A program made the translations under genes and the position numbers. Positions 1-6,887 of a stretch of DNA of 11,655 nucleotides are shown here, piece by piece. Each line of letters begins with the position of its first letter. Within the stretch, counting starts at the first letter, position 1. The stretch lies in NCBI GenBank assembly GCA_003105225.1, contig PQAK01000057.1:1-11655 (forward strand), written 5' to 3'. The notes beneath the pieces were generated by a model. It worked only from the letters and a program-made list of their open reading frames with translations. It was not told where the DNA came from and searched no databases. The DNA comes from Deltaproteobacteria bacterium (GTDB lineage: Bacteria; Desulfobacterota; Deferrimicrobia; Deferrimicrobiales; Deferrimicrobiaceae).

Positions 1-1553
1 TCCTGGAGCGTCCAGAAGGTGACGTCGTCGGCGGGGTCCACGGCCGTCGCGCTGAAATCCCCGAAACGGTTCTCGCTGCCGCCCAGTGTCTTGAAATAGG
101 CGGCCTCGCCCGCTTTCAGGAGGCTTGGCGTCAGCATCGTCCCGTTGGGGTCGTCCCCTTTCCGCGTCGTGTACCAGCCGCTCGCGAACTCGCCGGCGGA
201 GGAGCCGCTGAACCCGATGGCCACGTCGTTGTCCTTGTTGACCGCGATGGAAGGGTAGTAATACCAGCGGTCCGGGTCGCTGATCCGTCCCTGCTGCGCT
301 ACGCTGACAGCGGCGGGGTTGATCTGGTACCACGCCACCTCGGTTTTACCCCCCGTGCCGGATACGTGGTGGGTGGTCCACACCGATCCGTTCCGGTAAA
401 CGGCCTTCAAAAGCCGGGTGTCGCTCGTGTTGATGCCGCGCGTATCTCCCTGTTGGGGGGCGTCCGGAGTCGCCGACAGGGAGGAAAAAGAGGTCACCTG
501 GATCGATCCCAGGTTGTTCCACGTAAGCGTCCCCGCCGAGGAGGTGATGCTCGACAGCCGCAGGAAGCCGGAACCGTCCTCGAAGATGAAATACTCCGCC
601 GGCGCGGTCCCGAAGGTGTTCGCGGGCTGCATGGCGAAGGCGTTGATCCCGTCGCGGTTCCGGCCCGCGGGGTTGCGGAATTCCGTCCAGGTAAGGGCGA
701 CGCCCCCCCCGTTCAGCAACGGCTCGCTTTTCGAGACGACCCATACCTTGCTGTATTGGAAGTTGGAGGTGTTGTCGAACATGTTCGCGGCGACATAGAT
801 ATTGGCGGCATCGACCCCGAGGCAGGTGTAGTCCGCGCCGTTTTGCCGCACCACGTTGTCGGCATCCACGTCCGCGCGGATCGCCACCTTGAACCAGGCT
901 CCCGTGGGATCCGACGTGGCGGACATGGCCAGCAGGATCCAGGAAGGGGCGACGACATGCCCCCCGATGGCTGCGGCGACGAAACGGCCGCTGGCCGAAT
1001 CGTAGAGGACCTTCGGATCGAAGGGATTGTTGGCGGGTTCACCCGCCCCCGTTCCCAGGGAACCCCAGAAATTCTCGATGGTGACGACGGTGCCGGGGAT
1101 CAATCCGGTCGTCTTGTCGAAGACGCCGAACTGGCTGTTCAAAAGACTGACGAGATGGTTGGGCCCCACGGCCCCCATCGTGTCCGGCGGGATGACGTCG
1201 CCGGCGGTGGGATTGGAAAGCCCGGCGAAGCTCAGGCTGAGCGCTGGGGCCAGGGATGCGGGCGCAAACGGCAGCGGGGCAGCTGGGGAAAGGCTTAAGG
1301 ACAGGCCGGGAGCGATAGGCCCGGTCTCCGCCTCCCTCCGGATTTTCCGGAAGGGGATGAGGCGGTTGGTGGGTGGAGAAACCGACTGCCGCCCCGGGGC
1401 GCGCGCTTGGACGTCGCGAACCGACTCCGCCGCGGAGGGGACCGGCCGGGTGACGGAGACGCCCACGACTCCGGGTCCACCCGCGTCCCCGAATTCCGCC
1501 GAAATCAATATCGAGAATGCGGCCAGGATCAGGAAAATTCTGCTGCGCGTCAT
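1..1553 (-). CDS. Large exported protein, propeller-like, C-terminus outside window
   Basis: I translated this frame base by base. It is open for 517 codons from an ATG at 1553 to the left edge with no stop, so the gene is 3'-truncated by the window. A perfect AGGAGG five bases before the ATG fixes the start. Residues 1-24 look like a Sec signal peptide (MTRSRIF, then LILAAFSILISA). After a Pro/Ala-rich stretch comes a conserved-looking block with PPDTMGAVGPNHLV, FDPKVLYDSASGRFVAA and a later WYYYPSIAVNKDNDVAIGFS segment, a blade-like pattern typical of secreted beta-propeller or sialidase-like proteins. No catalytic residues are recognised. It lies 33 bases after the small lipoprotein gene and may be read from the same transcript or its own. 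Being exported and next to a T2SS operon, it is a candidate T2SS substrate (inference). CDS status is sure; function is unknown. Confidence 0.85.
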   Translation of the reverse strand, partial: MTRSRIFLILAAFSILISAEFGDAGGPGVVGVSVTRPVPSAAESVRDVQARAPGRQSVSPPTNRLIPFRKIRREAETGPIAPGLSLSLSPAAPLPFAPASLAPALSLSFAGLSNPTAGDVIPPDTMGAVGPNHLVSLLNSQFGVFDKTTGLIPGTVVTIENFWGSLGTGAGEPANNPFDPKVLYDSASGRFVAAAIGGHVVAPSWILLAMSATSDPTGAWFKVAIRADVDADNVVRQNGADYTCLGVDAANIYVAANMFDNTSNFQYSKVWVVSKSEPLLNGGGVALTWTEFRNPAGRNRDGINAFAMQPANTFGTAPAEYFIFEDGSGFLRLSSITSSAGTLTWNNLGSIQVTSFSSLSATPDAPQQGDTRGINTSDTRLLKAVYRNGSVWTTHHVSGTGGKTEVAWYQINPAAVSVAQQGRISDPDRWYYYPSIAVNKDNDVAIGFSGSSAGEFASGWYTTRKGDDPNGTMLTPSLLKAGEAAYFKTLGGSENRFGDFSATAVDPADDVTFWTLQ

Positions 1554-1558
1554 GCTGT

Positions 1559-1564
1559 CCTCCT
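1559..1564 (-). promoter_or_regulatory. Strong Shine-Dalgarno for the left-edge exported protein
   Basis: Minus-strand AGGAGG lies five bases upstream of the ATG at 1553. It is one of the two best ribosome-binding sites in the window, with that of gspG. It supports the 1553 start over an out-of-frame ATG at 1572. Confidence 0.8.
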
Positions 1565-1586
1565 AATCGCACACGGTATCGTGACT

Positions 1587-1865
1587 TTATTTTACGCTGT
1601 TATCCGATGCTGGAGCGGGGGGCGGGGCGGTTTCGCCGCTTCGCGGAATCCGGTGAGACGGGATCGCCCGGTCTTCCGGCGGCGGCGAAGGGTGTTTCGA
1701 TTCCTTCTCCCGGATCTCGCCGACCGTCTCCTTCGAAGAAGGCACGTCGCGGGTCACCGTGCTCCCGGTCACGGAGGGGGGCGCATGCGTCGCGGTCCGG
1801 CAATGCCAGCCGCACGCCGGGAGGCCCGTCAGGCAAATCATCAACGCGATGGCAAGCTTACGCAC
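1587..1865 (-). CDS. Small Pro-rich predicted lipoprotein, unknown function
   Basis: 92 codons from a GTG at 1865 to a TAA. I chose GTG because it gives a clean signal sequence: basic VRK, a hydrophobic run, then a lipobox-like LPAC with Cys at residue 18. A longer reading from an ATG at 1937 would add 24 polar residues before the signal and overlap the preceding stop. A G-tract about four bases before the GTG could serve as a weak ribosome-binding site. After the Cys the chain is short, polar and rich in Pro, Ser, Thr and charged residues (PSPPPEDR, APPPAPASD), with no recognisable domain and probably disordered. It follows the 206-residue lipoprotein by 40 bases. It could be a small envelope accessory protein. 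A spurious reading is possible, though the signal plus lipobox argue against that. Confidence 0.5.
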   Translation of the reverse strand: MRKLAIALMICLTGLPACGWHCRTATHAPPSVTGSTVTRDVPSSKETVGEIREKESKHPSPPPEDRAIPSHRIPRSGETAPPPAPASDNSVK

Positions 1866-1905
1866 CGGACCCCCCGTACCCTCGTTCCGGGTTGGGACGC
1901 ACTGC

Positions 1906-2526
1906 CTACTTTGTCCCACCGTTAGATGCGAGTTCATAGAATTGTATTCGGTCGCTTTCCAGGAGGCGGGGAAGCCGCTTAAGCGGCCCCGTGACGGACC
2001 AGACGTATCCGGCCCGGGAGTGGACGGTGAATCCCGCGGCTTTCAACAGTTGATCGTCCTTTTCCTCCGGCGGCTGCCGGAACCGGATGCGGAACGGGAC
2101 CGGCTGATCTTCCTTTCCGTCGCCGAACCGCCGCAGCATGTCGAGTTCGAAGGGGGTGTCCAGGCGGGCGAGAGTCCCTTGACGGCAGAGGTAGAAGACC
2201 TTCTTCACCGACGGTTCCTTGAGCAGCGGGAGGATGTCCGGGCTGTTGAGCTGCAGGATCGCCGTGTTGCCGAACGAGTTCAGCACCGAGAGGTTCGCCG
2301 CGTCCAGCATGCGGGACTGGTAGAGGAAGGCATCGGAGCGGAATACGACCACCCCTGCGAAAAGGGCCGGCAGGTTTTGCGTGATGATGATCCCGATCTT
2401 CTCGTCGGCCTTGGTGCGCAGCAGCTCCTTGTCCCCGGTAGAAAGCTCCGGCGGCGGCTTGTCCTCCTTGCAGCCGGGAAACACGAGGAGCGCGAGGCAC
2501 AGGAGGGCGGCGAGCCTGCGGATCAT
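1906..2526 (-). CDS. Predicted lipoprotein with two prodomain-like repeats, T2SS-operon partner
   Basis: 206 residues. Residues 1-19 form a lipoprotein signal: MIRR, a Leu/Ala-rich core, then VFPGC with Cys at 19, followed by KED. The ATG overlaps the gspM stop by four bases (ATGA), so it is translationally coupled to the T2SS operon. I do not recognise the family. Residues 42-113 and 143-199 look like two diverged copies of one unit: each ends in an amphipathic LP-x-LL helix and a short strand (ILPLLKEPSVKKVFYL and RLPRLLESDRIQFYEL), preceded by a beta hairpin. That beta-alpha-beta-beta-alpha-beta order resembles subtilisin prodomain/inhibitor I9-type ferredoxin-like folds (inference). A role as a periplasmic-side accessory, chaperone or pilotin-like protein of the T2SS is possible but unproven. 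Confidence 0.8.
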   Translation of the reverse strand: MIRRLAALLCLALLVFPGCKEDKPPPELSTGDKELLRTKADEKIGIIITQNLPALFAGVVVFRSDAFLYQSRMLDAANLSVLNSFGNTAILQLNSPDILPLLKEPSVKKVFYLCRQGTLARLDTPFELDMLRRFGDGKEDQPVPFRIRFRQPPEEKDDQLLKAAGFTVHSRAGYVWSVTGPLKRLPRLLESDRIQFYELASNGGTK

Positions 2527-3050
2527 CTGGTCGACGGGAGGAGAAACCCGATCCGGAACGTCGCGTCGAGATACTTGCTGTCGTCGTACCGGCTCTTGAA
2601 CAGGGCGGAGCGGATGACGACGGGAAGCGGGCCGTTTTCCAGCCGCAGGATCAGGCGGGCGCCTTCGAGATAGGTCAGGTTTTCGATCTTGAGGTCGAAT
2701 CCCTCCTCGCGGAAGAATTCCCCGTCTTTCGCGCCGGTGGATTTCAGGCTGAACGCCGACTGCGGGAACCCGGCCTCCTGGAGGGTCGAGGTCAACCGGG
2801 CCGACGTCGATTCCTTGGCGTTGGCGGCGGCCGTGACGCGGGCGCTCTTCTGCCGGACGTCCCGGTCGGCCTGTTCCAGCTCGGGACGGATCCTGCGCAG
2901 CTCCGCCAGGTCCTTTTCCGCCTGGGAAAACTGCCGGGAGAGGCTTCTCACCTTGGAGACGTCGGGGATGACCACGAACGAGATCAGGAGGATCGCCGCG
3001 GCGGCGATGCCCCCCAGGATCAGGATGGTCTTTTCCCGGCTACGAAGCAC
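2523..3050 (-). CDS. gspM: T2SS inner-membrane platform protein GspM (PilO-like)
   Basis: 175 residues from a GTG. A short basic N-terminus (LRSREK) is followed by one membrane helix (about 8-29), a heptad-rich coiled coil (about 31-80, with many Glu/Arg/Leu) and a compact alpha/beta domain (about 85-170) consistent with the ferredoxin-like fold of GspM/PilO. This bitopic layout and its position directly after gspL identify it, since sequence identity in this family is low. GspM pairs with GspL in the assembly platform that links the cytoplasmic ATPase to the growing pseudopilus. The GTG start lies inside the end of gspL (11-base overlap) and the stop overlaps the next gene by four bases. A PilO assignment for a type IV pilus is the alternative, but the flanking gsp genes favour GspM. 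Confidence 0.82.
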   Translation of the reverse strand: MLRSREKTILILGGIAAAAILLISFVVIPDVSKVRSLSRQFSQAEKDLAELRRIRPELEQADRDVRQKSARVTAAANAKESTSARLTSTLQEAGFPQSAFSLKSTGAKDGEFFREEGFDLKIENLTYLEGARLILRLENGPLPVVIRSALFKSRYDDSKYLDATFRIGFLLPSTR

Positions 3051-4419
3051 GGCCGATATCCTTTTTCTCGATCTGTATGGTGTACCGCACGGTGCCGGCC
3101 TTGGCGCTTCCCTGCGATTCCTGCACGGTCACTCCCACGCCGGGCCCGAGCGCCGCCGACAAGGCGGCGCGGTACGTCTCCACGAGCGGCGCGCCGCCCG
3201 CCTCCCCGGTCAGCCGCAGCCGTCCGGCGTCGAAGGACACTTCCCGCACGACGATGTTTTCCTTCGCGGGCAGCGCCTGGGATACATGCATCAGGAGCGT
3301 GGAAAGGGGAGGCAGGTCGGTCCCCAGCTCCTTCTGCTGCCGGCGTACCGACTGGATCTTTTCCCGGATCTGGGTCGTTTCCTGCGCCACGACCTTGACG
3401 CCGGGGACCGCTTCGGAGAACTCCTTGCGGATCTGGGTTCGGACGGAGGCGACCTTTTTCGCCTCGGACCAGCGGGCCGCCTCGAGGGACGCGAACAGCG
3501 ACAGGACCGCCACGCCCGCGGCGATGGATGCGTACCGCATCCGTCCCTTCTCCCGGTCCCTCTCCGATTGCGCCGCGGTGGACGTCTGGAGGGTGAATCC
3601 TCCCAGCTCCGAGGAATAGGAAGGGACAAGCGCGGCGCCGTAAGCCAGCAGGGATCCCTCGCCGTCCTGCCCCGGAGCCGTCGGAAACCGGTCCGCTTCG
3701 GCCAGGTCCGCCGAAAGGGCCGCCGGGACCTCGCCCATTACGGTGACCGGGAGGCCGGGTGCCGCGGTCGCATCGGCCTGCAGCATCTCCCTCCATTCCT
3801 TCGCCAGTTCCTCGGAATCGGAGGCCATGGCGGCAGGGAACTGTCGTGCCCAGCGGATCGCTCCCCCCTCCATGCGCAGGACGATGATCTCCGACAGCGT
3901 CGAAAGGAAGATCCCTTCGGGACGGTCCTCCGCGGAAAGCGCCGCGGACAGGATCGACACGTGATCGGTGACGACGCGATCGACGATGAAGCCGGCCCCG
4001 GCGAATGTCGCGACCGCCTTCTCCACCGATTCCCGGCGCGCCGCAATCGCCAGGTACCGGCCGGGAGAGCCCGGCGGGGAGGGAAGCAGGTCGGAAAGGA
4101 TCTCCTCGTCCTCGATCGGCAGGCTCCCCTCGAGCTCCGCGACGTGGATTTTTTTCGCCCGTCCGATGTCTTCGACCGGAAGCGTGACCGGCCGCAGGTA
4201 GGTCCACGAGGGGGGCAGCGACAGGACGGCCAGGGGAAGGTGGTTCCCCCCGGCGCCCTTGCGCACCTCCTCGGCGAGCCGGGCAGCGTCCTCGGGGCCT
4301 CCGTAGGGCTCCTTGCAGGGGATGGAGCAGGAATAAAGGTTGCGGGAGGCGAGCAGGGTCTGTTCCCGCAGGAAGGCCGACAGGTGGCCGCGTGTTATGG
4401 AGATGCCGAGGGTTTTCAT
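3040..4419 (-). CDS. gspL: T2SS platform protein GspL
   Basis: 459 residues from an ATG with AGGA about five bases upstream. Residues 1-265 match the GspL/PilM-type actin-like cytoplasmic domain: an opening MKTLGISITRG strand-turn, a central PVEDIGRAKKIHVAELE region, and a closing LLAYGAALVPSY. A single membrane helix follows at about 296-313, then a coiled coil (about 318-365) and a periplasmic ferredoxin-like domain (about 370-452). The length and one-helix layout fit GspL, which binds the N-terminal domain of GspE and, in the membrane, GspM. gspN ends eight bases upstream, and the stop lies inside gspM with an 11-base overlap. In many T2SS operons gspL follows gspK directly. Here a cargo-like gene and gspN come between. 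Confidence 0.9.
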   Translation of the reverse strand: MKTLGISITRGHLSAFLREQTLLASRNLYSCSIPCKEPYGGPEDAARLAEEVRKGAGGNHLPLAVLSLPPSWTYLRPVTLPVEDIGRAKKIHVAELEGSLPIEDEEILSDLLPSPPGSPGRYLAIAARRESVEKAVATFAGAGFIVDRVVTDHVSILSAALSAEDRPEGIFLSTLSEIIVLRMEGGAIRWARQFPAAMASDSEELAKEWREMLQADATAAPGLPVTVMGEVPAALSADLAEADRFPTAPGQDGEGSLLAYGAALVPSYSSELGGFTLQTSTAAQSERDREKGRMRYASIAAGVAVLSLFASLEAARWSEAKKVASVRTQIRKEFSEAVPGVKVVAQETTQIREKIQSVRRQQKELGTDLPPLSTLLMHVSQALPAKENIVVREVSFDAGRLRLTGEAGGAPLVETYRAALSAALGPGVGVTVQESQGSAKAGTVRYTIQIEKKDIGRAS

Positions 4420-4427
4420 CCGATGTC

Positions 4428-5285
4428 CTAGAAGAACTGGAACTCCCCCGTCGGGGACAGGAGAGAGCCTTTCACCCTAAGATTAGCATTCTTGGCGTTT
4501 TTCGCCACCATGTTAAATAGGGTGGCGATTCTTCCCTCCAGGGGGTTCTGGATCCGGAGGTGGAAGGTCACCGCCGACAGGGAAGGGGTGAGGAAGCGGG
4601 CGATCTCTCCCGTGCCGTCCACGGCGGAGCCTTCGTAGGTGCCCGTGAGGGAGGAGATGTGGAGGGTCCCCTCCCGAACGACGAACTTGAGCTTGACGTT
4701 GCGGAGCAGGGCTTCACGGACCGGGGAATCCGTGGCGGGAATCGGGAAGCGCAGCCAGGAAAGGGACCCTTCACCCGCTCCGGTAATCCCACCCGGGGAG
4801 CTTTTTTTCCACTGAAGGTCCGCCGCGTCGATCAGGAAGCCGGTCCCTGCCCCCGGGGAAAGGAACGCGGCCACGTCCTCCGAGCCGACCGATGCCAGGC
4901 GCAGCCGCACCTTGGCCGGGTCGGAAACCATGGGGGAGGTTCGGATGTCCAGGGACATCGCGCCGCGCTGCGCGCGCAGGTGGACCGGGAGCCATCGGAT
5001 CAAACCCGTCCATTCCCAGGATGCCGCGGCCCTATCCAGGAAAAGCGGCACCCCGCCGCGCGGCGTGAGCGCGCACTTCCTGCAGACGATGCCGGAAGGG
5101 AAGGAGATGCCGGCATCCTCGCAGGAGAAATCGATCCCTTGCCGGGCCAGCGCGGTCTTCAGGGGGGAAAGCACCGTCTCCTTCGGCAGGCTGTACAGGA
5201 AGACCGACAGGAACACCAATAGGAACAGGAGAATGCCGACGGCCGCGAGGAACCGCCGGTGCTGCGCGAATTCGCTAATCCGCAA
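4428..5285 (-). CDS. gspN: T2SS protein GspN, deltaproteobacterial type
   Basis: 285 residues starting at TTG, with GGGAGG about eight bases upstream and an 11-base overlap with the preceding gene. There is no nearby ATG, and TTG places the membrane helix correctly: a polar/basic N-terminus (RISEFAQHRR) followed by a long hydrophobic segment at about 12-33. The rest is a periplasmic beta-rich domain with amphipathic strands, ending in an AsmA-like stretch (GSLLSPTGEFQFF). This is the layout of the GspN family found in deltaproteobacterial and Leptospira T2SS loci. Its exact role in secretion is not settled. Three cysteines (55, 68, 71; CRKC) in the exported part could form a disulfide. The assignment rests on fold style and operon context. 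Confidence 0.8.
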   Translation of the reverse strand: MRISEFAQHRRFLAAVGILLFLLVFLSVFLYSLPKETVLSPLKTALARQGIDFSCEDAGISFPSGIVCRKCALTPRGGVPLFLDRAAASWEWTGLIRWLPVHLRAQRGAMSLDIRTSPMVSDPAKVRLRLASVGSEDVAAFLSPGAGTGFLIDAADLQWKKSSPGGITGAGEGSLSWLRFPIPATDSPVREALLRNVKLKFVVREGTLHISSLTGTYEGSAVDGTGEIARFLTPSLSAVTFHLRIQNPLEGRIATLFNMVAKNAKNANLRVKGSLLSPTGEFQFF

Positions 5286-6855
5286 TCCCCCTCCCGAGTC
5301 TGCGCCGGATCGATATTTGGATCCTCCGGAGGGCGAGCGCGGCGGCGGGAAGGAATATGAAAAGAATCCCGGGGATCCTCTCCGTTTCGCCGGCGCCCGG
5401 GGAACCGGCCATCGAACATCCTTCCTCGACTGCCGGGGTAAAGGAGTTGTTCGGCACCGAGGTGAAGTCGAGGTTCCGGTTGGCGCTTCCGGGAATCCGG
5501 CCCGACCAGAATGCGATCGTCCTCCGTGTCAGGACCGCGAAAGCAGTCCGGGTGTAGTCGTCGGGAAGTTCCGCCGGGGTCTCGCTGGTGCCGATGCCGA
5601 CGGAAATGGGCGGCGTGGCGAACGCGAAATTCACGAAGGGAGCCTGTCCCGTCGTGGAGATGGCGTAATAGTTCGCAAGCGTCCCCGAGGCTCCGTATCC
5701 CGCGACGTGGATCTGCTCGAGGATGTCGAGGAAGACCTCCGGGCGGTACGAGTCGAACGACGCCGGCATGACGGTCGGCCCGGCCAGCAGGAACGTCCGG
5801 GCGAGTCCGATCGAGACCGGCAACCCGTTGTGCACGACGGCGTCGGGATCGATGTTGACGATCCCCATGCTGCCCGCCTTCCCTGGAATCGACTCGTCCG
5901 TCGCCACGACTACGGTGTGGCGGTCAACGGTCGGCAGCGCGGAGGGGTGGCCCCAGGGGAGCGATCGTCCCAGGACCTCCGTCGCGCCGATCGCGATGGT
6001 GTCGGCCGCGGCGGTGGAGGTGACCAGCGCGTAGTAGACGCCCGAGGCGGTCGGCGTCGATCCGTTGGCCGCCCACGCCACGTGCGCGCGGTTTTTCCCG
6101 TCCAGCCGCAGGGACGGGGTGGGCCGGAAGCCGTCGCTGCCCGTCACCGTGTCGCCGGTGCCCGAGGAAAGCAGCAAAGGAGTTCCCGCGACCGTGGCGG
6201 TGTCCAGCCCTACCCGGGCGAAATAGACGTGGAACGGCGTGGCCGACGCGATGGCGGGGCGGCTGGCGAAGGCCATGCGGGCGGTGCCGTCCGCAAGGAG
6301 CAGGCTGAAGGAGATGTCCTCGATGTCGCCGGTGGACAGGTTGTCGCCGTTGGGCAGGGCGCCCGCCGGGAACCCCTCGATTTGGCGGACCGAGACCAGC
6401 GTCGCGGTGTTGCCGGAGAGGGCCACCCGGGCGATATAGGGCCGGTAGACGTTGTCCGTGGAGGCGGGCCTGGCCTGGAACAGGATGACGGCCTCCGAGG
6501 TCTTCCGCAGCGCGATCTTGGGGTGCCTGGCGTCGAAGTAGGGGGAGTTGCCGCCGGCGCCCGTGCCGTCGATCGCGAAGGGGGGGATGGGAAGGACGGT
6601 GCCGCCCCGCTGGAGCTGGAGATTGGTGAAGTCCGCGGCGCCGTTCACGGCGGCGAAAAAGACCCGGAAAGGACCCGATGCGGAGTCGCCCCCGATGAAC
6701 GCGACGTACACGGTGGAGCCGGAAAACGTCGCGTTGGGCTGGTCGAAGACCCCGGTGCCGGGATCGTTCACCGAAAGCGTCGTTTCCGCGGCCGCGGCGC
6801 CCCACGTGGCGGCGACCAGCGCGGCGGCAAGCGTGAAGCGTAAAAAGCGGATCAT
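5275..6855 (-). CDS. Exported propeller-like protein with single-Cys CTERM-like tail, candidate T2SS cargo
   Basis: 526 residues. Residues 1-23 are a Sec signal peptide ending AAAA before ETTL. The body contains repeated blade-like segments (ARHPKIALRK, RPTPSLRLDGKNRAHVAW, YRPEVFLDILEQIHVAGYG), each followed by strands and often YYA, suggesting a beta-propeller of BNR/sialidase style. No active-site set is recognised. The C-terminus has the tripartite form of a protein-sorting tail: GCSM with the protein's only cysteine (480), a Gly/Ser linker, a hydrophobic helix at about 494-509, then an Arg-rich end. Known CTERM tails of this kind are cut or anchored by dedicated intramembrane proteases; the GlyGly-CTERM/rhombosortase class is known to ride the T2SS. 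The gene lies 32 bases after gspK and overlaps gspN by 11 bases, so it is part of the secretion operon. Cargo status is inference. Confidence 0.85.
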   Translation of the reverse strand: MIRFLRFTLAAALVAATWGAAAAETTLSVNDPGTGVFDQPNATFSGSTVYVAFIGGDSASGPFRVFFAAVNGAADFTNLQLQRGGTVLPIPPFAIDGTGAGGNSPYFDARHPKIALRKTSEAVILFQARPASTDNVYRPYIARVALSGNTATLVSVRQIEGFPAGALPNGDNLSTGDIEDISFSLLLADGTARMAFASRPAIASATPFHVYFARVGLDTATVAGTPLLLSSGTGDTVTGSDGFRPTPSLRLDGKNRAHVAWAANGSTPTASGVYYALVTSTAAADTIAIGATEVLGRSLPWGHPSALPTVDRHTVVVATDESIPGKAGSMGIVNIDPDAVVHNGLPVSIGLARTFLLAGPTVMPASFDSYRPEVFLDILEQIHVAGYGASGTLANYYAISTTGQAPFVNFAFATPPISVGIGTSETPAELPDDYTRTAFAVLTRRTIAFWSGRIPGSANRNLDFTSVPNNSFTPAVEEGCSMAGSPGAGETERIPGILFIFLPAAALALRRIQISIRRRLGRGIAD

Positions 6856-6887
6856 TCAATCCCCCGGGAAAGAAAAAGGATAGTTTT

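Noticed and set aside
1039..1572. Minus-strand reading of 177 codons from an ATG at 1572
   Set aside because: Out of frame with the 1553 start, ends in a stop, and gives a Pro/Arg/Gly-rich chain. The 1553 frame has the Shine-Dalgarno, a signal peptide and 517 open codons.
1571..1594. Possible terminator (CACG-GTAT-CGTG) and a TAAAAT -10-like box before the left-edge gene
   Set aside because: The stem is only four pairs with no T-run, and I find no convincing -35 at the right distance. The evidence is too weak to call either.
1636..1646. CCGC-TTC-GCGG hairpin, similar in form to the leader repeat
   Set aside because: Lacks the C6/G6 outer stem and the GGGGCAGGCCCC linker; a chance short palindrome in GC-rich sequence.
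2689..4431. 580-codon open frame on the plus strand
   Set aside because: Antisense to gspM and gspL; Arg-rich, with no family features.
4912..6843. 643-codon open frame on the plus strand
   Set aside because: Arg/Gly-rich, low-complexity translation with no domain, lying opposite the CTERM protein, whose signal peptide, blades and tail are coherent. It is an antisense shadow of GC-rich coding DNA.
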